Source: CAYNWH01 sp964400885 (GTDB lineage Bacteria > Patescibacteriota > Patescibacteriia > CAIXNZ01). Taken from it: 17,591 bases of DNA. Positions 13,550-17,591 of the stretch are shown here, in pieces. The first letter of the stretch is position 1, and every line of letters starts with the position of its first letter. The stretch is from positions 1 through 17,591 of the forward strand of contig CAYNWH010000019.1 in NCBI GenBank assembly GCA_964400885.1, given 5' to 3'. The position numbers and the translations under genes were made by a program. The notes under the pieces are model-generated. The model was given only the letters and a program-made list of their open reading frames with translations. It did no database searches and was not told where the DNA came from.

Positions 13550-15415
13550 ATGGAACAATCTCTCATCCGTAATTTTTGTATCATTGCACATATTGACCAT
13601 GGCAAGTCAACTTTGGCTGACCGTTTTTTAGAATTGACTGGCACAGTGGAAAGACGCAAAATGAAAGAGCAAATTTTGGATACAATGGAATTGGAACGTG
13701 AAAGGGGGATTACCATAAAACTTCAGCCGGCAGAAATGGAATATAATGGTTATATTTTAAATTTAATTGATACCCCAGGCCATGTTGATTTTACTTATGA
13801 AGTTTCCCGCTCTTTGGCTTGCGTGGAAGGCGCAGTGCTCTTAGTTGATGCTACTCAAGGCATTCAGGCGCAAACCATTGCTAATTTATATTTGGCCTTA
13901 GAACAGAATTTAATTGTTATTCCAGTGATTAATAAAATTGATCTGCCCAATGCAGACATTGACAACACCAAGCTGGAAATCCTTAATTTGCTTGGCTGTC
14001 AGGAAGAGGAAATCCTTTTATGTTCAGCTAAAACAGGCGAGGGCGTTAAGGAAATTTTAGATGAAGTTATAAAAAAAATGCCAGCGCCTTTAGGCCCTCA
14101 GGATAGTCCTTTTCGGGCTTTAATTTTTGATTCATTTTACGATGAATATAAAGGCGTGATTGTTTATGTCCGGATTTTTGATGGTCAGCTAAAAAAGAAT
14201 GAAAATATTTTAATGCTAGCCAATGATGTTAAATCCGAAGCTTTGGAAGTTGGAGTTTTAAAGCCAGATTTAAAGCCTTTGGACATTTTAGCAACCGGCC
14301 AAATCGGCTATATTGTCTCTGGCTTGAAAGATGTGGAAAAATGCCGGATTGGCGATACTATTACTTTGCAAGGAGAAAAAGTTGAAGCTTTGCCTGGCTA
14401 TAAAGAAGTGCGCCCTATGGTTTTTGCCGGTGTTTTTTGCAAAGAAGGCAGTGAATTTAATAGGTTAAGGGAAGCTATTAATAAATTAAAACTTAATGAT
14501 GCGTCTTTAGTTTTTGAGCCAGAACATTCAGCGGCTTTGGGTTATGGTTATCGTTGCGGCTTTTTAGGCTTATTGCATTTGGAAATTTTTCAGGAAAGAT
14601 TAAAAAGAGAATTTGATTTGGATTTAATAGTGACTGTGCCCAGCGTAGCATATCGGGTCACTTTGAAATCTGCTGGATTAAAAAAAGAATTAGAAGCCAA
14701 ATTAAAATCACGGGGCGATTTTGAAACTGCCAGTTTAGAGCCTAATCAGATTATAATTAAAAGCCCGATTGATTTGCCAGATCAGAATTATGTTGAAAAA
14801 ATTGAAGAGCCGCTGATTAAGCTTGATATTGTCACGCCCAAAGAATATATGGGCGCGATTATGCAGCTGGCCATTGAAAAACGAGGCGAATATTTAAATA
14901 CAGAATATCTCTTAGCTGAAGCCGAACGCGACCAGCGGGTGATTTTGCATTACAAAATGCCACTGGCAGCAATCTTGACTGATTTTTATGATAAGTTAAA
15001 AAGTTTAAGCGCTGGCTATGCCTCTTTAAATTATGAATTTACTGGTTATCAGCCAGCCGATGTGATTCGCTTGGATATTTTAGTGGCAGATGATCCTGTT
15101 GAATCTTTGTCAACTTTAGTTTATCGCGATGAAGCATATAGAGTCGGTCGGCAAATTGTTGAAACACTGAAAAAAAATTTACCCAAGCAATGGTTTGTGG
15201 TAAAATTACAAGCAGCGATCGGCGGTAAAATCATTGCAGCTGAAAGATTAAGCGCTTTAAGAAAAGATGTAACAGCCAAGCTTTATGGGGGTGATGTGAC
15301 GCGCAAGCGTAAACTTTTGGAAAAACAGAAAAAAGGCAAACGAAAAATGGCAGAATTAGGCGCTGGCAAAGTGGATATTCCCACGGAAACTTTTTTAAAA
15401 ATATTGAAAAGCTAA
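13550..15415 (+). CDS. lepA: Elongation factor 4 (LepA), 621 aa
   Basis: LepA is a ribosome-bound translational GTPase involved in initiation or back-translocation under stress. The GTPase motifs are complete: AHIDHGKST (13-21, G1), RGITIK (52-57, switch I), DTPGH (74-78, G3), NKID (128-131, G4) and SAKTGEG (159-165, G5). The EF-G-like domains follow (GYGYRCGFLGLLHLEIFQ is the start of domain III/V), and the LepA-specific C-terminal domain ends in KLYGGDVTRKRKLLEKQKKG and GAGKVDIPTETFLKILK. Length is near the usual 600 with nothing missing. There is no ribosome site before the ATG, and a -10 hexamer lies only 9 bases upstream, so a leaderless transcript is possible. A truncated relic of a second lepA start lies directly upstream. 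The next genes are a 34-aa peptide and recJ. Confidence 0.97.
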   Translation: MEQSLIRNFCIIAHIDHGKSTLADRFLELTGTVERRKMKEQILDTMELERERGITIKLQPAEMEYNGYILNLIDTPGHVDFTYEVSRSLACVEGAVLLVDATQGIQAQTIANLYLALEQNLIVIPVINKIDLPNADIDNTKLEILNLLGCQEEEILLCSAKTGEGVKEILDEVIKKMPAPLGPQDSPFRALIFDSFYDEYKGVIVYVRIFDGQLKKNENILMLANDVKSEALEVGVLKPDLKPLDILATGQIGYIVSGLKDVEKCRIGDTITLQGEKVEALPGYKEVRPMVFAGVFCKEGSEFNRLREAINKLKLNDASLVFEPEHSAALGYGYRCGFLGLLHLEIFQERLKREFDLDLIVTVPSVAYRVTLKSAGLKKELEAKLKSRGDFETASLEPNQIIIKSPIDLPDQNYVEKIEEPLIKLDIVTPKEYMGAIMQLAIEKRGEYLNTEYLLAEAERDQRVILHYKMPLAAILTDFYDKLKSLSAGYASLNYEFTGYQPADVIRLDILVADDPVESLSTLVYRDEAYRVGRQIVETLKKNLPKQWFVVKLQAAIGGKIIAAERLSALRKDVTAKLYGGDVTRKRKLLEKQKKGKRKMAELGAGKVDIPTETFLKILKS

Positions 15416-15420
15416 ATTAG

Positions 15421-15449
15421 CTATTAGTTATTAAGTTATTAGTTATTTG
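15421..15449 (+). repeat. Spacer repeat between lepA and the 34-aa gene
   Basis: CTATTAGTTATTAAGTTATT followed by AGTTATTTG contains three ATTAGTTATT-like units in a row. It matches the family of spacer repeats at 9243-9265 and 10412-10447, again immediately after a stop codon. I see no hairpin or promoter in it. Confidence 0.5.
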
Positions 15450-15471
15450 TGAATGGAAATTAATTAATATT

Positions 15472-15576
15472 ATGAAATTAAAACGCAATACAATTATTAA
15501 AATCATTTGGCTGGTTATTGCCTTAATAGTTATATTTACGATGATGATTTGGACGTTGGGACCCGCTTTTTACTAG
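15472..15576 (+). CDS. Single-pass membrane peptide, 34 aa
   Basis: The frame reads MKLKRNTIIKIIWLVIALIV and then IFTMMIWTLGPAFY. It has a basic N-terminus (three of the first five residues are Lys or Arg) followed by one hydrophobic helix (about 8-29), ending in a short Trp-Leu-Gly-Pro motif. The positive-inside rule puts the N-terminus in the cytoplasm. There is no strong ribosome site. The codon choice and the clean membrane-peptide layout suggest a real gene, and short proteins of this style are common in CPR genomes. It is placed between lepA and recJ, 56 bp after the lepA stop and 58 bp before recJ. Function unknown. Confidence 0.6.
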   Translation: MKLKRNTIIKIIWLVIALIVIFTMMIWTLGPAFY

Positions 15577-15634
15577 TATGAGAATTGAGTAATCAGTGTG
15601 AGGGGAATTTAATTAATTATTCACTTATATATTC

Positions 15635-17353
15635 ATGGAGAAAAAGTGGGTTTTGGCAAAACCAGTAAGTTTAGAATTTAGAAAAAAGTTTCCGGAGATT
15701 CCTAGCCTGATTTTGCAATTGCTGCATAACCGAAATTTAATTACGCAGGATCAGATTGATGAATTTTTAAACCCTGATTATGGGCAAGATTTGCTTGACC
15801 CTTTTTTATTTTCTGATATGGAAAAAGCTGTGGCCAGGGTTTATCAGGCTGTAGAAAATAAAGAAAAAATTACTGTGCATGGCGATTATGACGCTGATGG
15901 AGTAACATCTTCAGTTTTATTGGCTGATGTTTTGCAGAAAATGGGCGCTGATTTTAATGTTTATATTCCGCATAGAGAAAAAGAAGGCTATGGCTTGAAT
16001 GAGAAAACAATAAAGTATCTGGCGAAAAAAAAGACAAAATTAATTATTACAGTTGATTGCGCAATAAGTAATGTGGCAGAAATTGAATTGGCCAAGAAAA
16101 AGGGGATTGATGTAATTGTTACTGACCATCATGCTGAGCCTGCTGAATTGCCAAGGGCCTATGCATTGATTGATCCCAAAGTAAAAAAATGTAATTATCC
16201 TTTTTATGATTTAGCTGGTGTGGGTGTAGCTTTTAAATTAGCCCAGGCAATTATTGCCAAAGATAAAAAAAATATTTTCCCAGTTGGTTATGAAAAATGG
16301 CTTTTAGATTTAGTGGCAATTGGTACTGTTACTGACATGATGCCATTGCTAGGTGAAAATCGGACTTTAGTTAAATATGGGCTGATGGTTTTGAATAAGA
16401 CAAAGCGTATTGGCTTGCAATTGTTAGCAGATAAAGCTGGCATTTTGCCAGTAACAGAAGAAGAATTAATTAATTCAGAAAATATTGGTTTTGTTTTAGG
16501 GCCGCGCATTAATGCGGCTGGACGCATGGATCATGCTAATGCAGCTTATGAGCTTTTAATCACCAATGATTACAATGAAGCTAAAAAACTGACTGACAGT
16601 CTGGAAAAGAATAACCAGCAGCGCCAAAAAGTGACAGAAAAAATTATGAAGCAAGTGGTTAAGGATATTAAAGATATTGATAAGCAATATTTAATCTGGT
16701 CTGAAGGCAAGAATTTGCCTTTAGGCATTATTGGCCTAGCGGCTGGTAAAATTAAAGATGAATATAATCGCCCTGTTTTAATTGTTAGTAAAAGATTGCA
16801 GAGAACTTCTGGCTCAGGTCGCAGCATTGACGAGTTTAATTTAATTGCCGCCTTAAACCAAGTGGCTGAATATTTTAAAATTTATGGCGGTCATGCTGGT
16901 GCCGCTGGATTTACTTTAAAAAATAATAAGTATTTAAAAGCTTTAAAAGAAAAAATATTTAAAATTGCTAGAAAACAATTAGGCAACAAGGATTTGAGGC
17001 CTAAATTGTCTATTGAAGCAGCATTGGATTTGCAGGATTTGAATTGGGAGCTTTTTGACCAAATGGAAAAGTTTGAACCTTTTGGCACTGCCAATCCCAA
17101 GCCAGTCTTTTTGGTTAAAAATTTAAACGTGGAAAATATCAGGACAGTAGGCAATGATAATAGCCATTTGAAATTATTTTTAAAACAAGAAGGTATGATT
17201 AAGGGATTTGATTGTATTGGCTTTAGAATGGGGAATTTAATTGAGCAAATAAAATATGGTGATAAATTAGATGTGGTTTGCGAAATAAATTTAAATGAAT
17301 TTAATGGCACTAGGAAATTAGAGCTGCAATTAATAGATATAAAGAAAAAATAA
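15635..17353 (+). CDS. recJ: Single-stranded-DNA 5'-3' exonuclease RecJ, 572 aa
   Basis: RecJ degrades single-stranded DNA 5' to 3' in recombination and repair. The DHH phosphoesterase motifs are in order: HGDYDADGVTSS (82-93), ITVDCAI (138-144), VTDHHAEPAELP (162-173), YDLAGVGVAFKLAQ (191-204), VAIGTVTDMMPL (227-238) and GPRINAAGRMDHA (289-301). The DHHA1 part follows, with GSGRS (393-397) and IYGGHAGAAGF (416-426). An OB-fold-like C-terminal region (about 460-572) binds DNA. All metal-binding Asp/His residues appear intact. The length is near the usual 560-580. The ATG at 15635 has no evident ribosome site. The stop codon is followed within 4 bp by a hairpin region, and a minus-strand frame overlaps the last 44 bp. 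Confidence 0.95.
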   Translation: MEKKWVLAKPVSLEFRKKFPEIPSLILQLLHNRNLITQDQIDEFLNPDYGQDLLDPFLFSDMEKAVARVYQAVENKEKITVHGDYDADGVTSSVLLADVLQKMGADFNVYIPHREKEGYGLNEKTIKYLAKKKTKLIITVDCAISNVAEIELAKKKGIDVIVTDHHAEPAELPRAYALIDPKVKKCNYPFYDLAGVGVAFKLAQAIIAKDKKNIFPVGYEKWLLDLVAIGTVTDMMPLLGENRTLVKYGLMVLNKTKRIGLQLLADKAGILPVTEEELINSENIGFVLGPRINAAGRMDHANAAYELLITNDYNEAKKLTDSLEKNNQQRQKVTEKIMKQVVKDIKDIDKQYLIWSEGKNLPLGIIGLAAGKIKDEYNRPVLIVSKRLQRTSGSGRSIDEFNLIAALNQVAEYFKIYGGHAGAAGFTLKNNKYLKALKEKIFKIARKQLGNKDLRPKLSIEAALDLQDLNWELFDQMEKFEPFGTANPKPVFLVKNLNVENIRTVGNDNSHLKLFLKQEGMIKGFDCIGFRMGNLIEQIKYGDKLDVVCEINLNEFNGTRKLELQLIDIKKK

Positions 17354-17591
17354 AAAAGAAAACCCCGGCGGAAGGTTTTCTTGTCTGTTGTCCGCCGGGG
17401 TATTGTATGCCGAGGTTGCTTTTCGTTGCAACCTCGTAATACTTTTGGGCTCGTTCCGCGATTTGGATACGGGGCAGAGTCCGTTGTTTTCGTGCGATTT
17501 TTCGTGCGATTCTTGCGACTCGGGGTAGAGGGAAGGGGATAATTTCTGCTTCTTGAGGCAGCAGGTTGTTTTTTATCCACTCTTCTTCAAA
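17310..17591 (-). CDS. Possible C-terminal part of an unknown protein entering from the right edge
   Basis: From the right edge, one minus-strand frame stays open for 93 codons to a TAG at 17310-17312. It reads FEEEWIKNNLLPQEAEIIPF, PLPRVARIARKIARKQRTLP and RIQIAERAQKYYEVATKSNL. This looks protein-like: an acidic start, then basic amphipathic helices with an ARIARKIARK repeat. The base composition (29 G/C of 60 at 17461-17520) is higher than in recJ. From about residue 66 the frame runs through the recJ-end hairpin and its T tract and then antisense to recJ, so the tail is probably not natural or is translated from a read-through transcript. I do not recognise the family. An alternative is that this stretch is non-coding. 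Confidence 0.45.
   Translation of the reverse strand, partial: FEEEWIKNNLLPQEAEIIPFPLPRVARIARKIARKQRTLPRIQIAERAQKYYEVATKSNLGIQYPGGQQTRKPSAGVFFFIFSLYLLIAALIS
17358..17401. terminator. Convergent terminator with two competing hairpins
   Basis: ACCCCGGCGGA (17362-17372) pairs perfectly with TCCGCCGGGGT (17391-17401) around an 18-base loop. On the minus strand it is followed by TTTTCTTTTTTATTTTTT, an excellent terminator for a gene entering from the right. On the plus strand an alternative hairpin, GAAAACC (17358-17364) with GGTTTTC (17374-17380), followed by TTGTCTGTTG, may end recJ transcripts. The two stems share bases and cannot form together. Confidence 0.7.
17411..17436. repeat. Perfect 9-bp inverted repeat near the right edge
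   Basis: CGAGGTTGC (17411-17419) is the exact complement of GCAACCTCG (17428-17436), separated by 8 bases. It lies 9 bp from the recJ-end hairpin. No T tract follows on either strand, so it is not an obvious terminator. If the minus-strand frame is real, it falls inside codons for YEVATKSNLG. Confidence 0.5.

Noticed and set aside
17484..17520. Tandem TTTTCGTGCGA repeat
   Set aside because: Two copies of 11 bp, probably reflecting the ARIARKIARK coding repeat of the minus-strand frame. It is too short and too few for a CRISPR or iteron array.
16891..17580. Long minus-strand open frame of 229 codons antisense to recJ
   Set aside because: It lies mostly opposite the clearly coding recJ end. 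Its translation is low-complexity (Lys/Asn/Phe/Ser-rich) and changes character at the recJ boundary. The other frame at the right edge looks more protein-like.
1..17591. CRISPR array, prophage, insertion sequence with transposase, rRNA or tRNA genes
   Set aside because: I looked for regularly spaced repeats, transposase or integrase motifs and RNA gene cores on both strands and found none.

Overview
The window is about 17.6 kb of AT-rich, tightly packed bacterial DNA with short spacers, mostly weak Shine-Dalgarno sites and the standard genetic code (murJ ends in TGA). The gene content and style suggest a member of the Candidate Phyla Radiation (Patescibacteria, probably Parcubacteria-like). 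The signs are tiny membrane proteins, MacAB-type genes beside DUF5666-like proteins, a PduL/AckA acetate pair with no microcompartment genes, and A/T-rich low-complexity spacers. The lineage is an inference from style; no rRNA or tRNA gene is visible to confirm it.

Left edge (1-816, minus strand): one uncharacterised polytopic membrane protein. It is a self-contained unit with a near-consensus promoter, a strong ribosome site and a UUCG-loop terminator. It is far more GC-rich than the rest of the window.

Region 821-7022 (minus strand): a seven-gene operon. In order of transcription it encodes an ECF sigma factor, a small membrane protein in the anti-sigma position, a membrane-anchored DUF5666-like protein, an unusually long MacA/HlyD-type adaptor, a LolD/MacB-type ATPase, a MacB/FtsX-type permease and a second DUF5666-like protein. 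A terminator follows. A terminator-like hairpin after the sigma gene could reduce transcription of the rest. The layout recalls the sigma-W-controlled YknWXYZ exporter of Bacillus and is the best candidate here for a coherent, little-described system: a stress-responsive export module for a cell with one membrane.

Region 7031-13323 (plus strand): a divergent run of corA, pduL, an MBLAC1-like metallo-hydrolase, ackA, a CcdA/DsbD-type membrane protein, murJ and a 43-residue membrane peptide, then a terminator. PduL plus AckA would turn acetyl-CoA into acetate and ATP. PduL carries Gln where one metal-binding His is expected.

Region 13337-13550: a 62-bp pair of inverted REP-like units, a promoter, and a 17-codon relic of a second lepA start that breaks just before the P-loop. 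The intact lepA follows.

Region 13550-17591: lepA, a 34-residue membrane peptide and recJ on the plus strand. A GC-richer reading frame enters from the right edge on the minus strand and converges on recJ through a shared hairpin.
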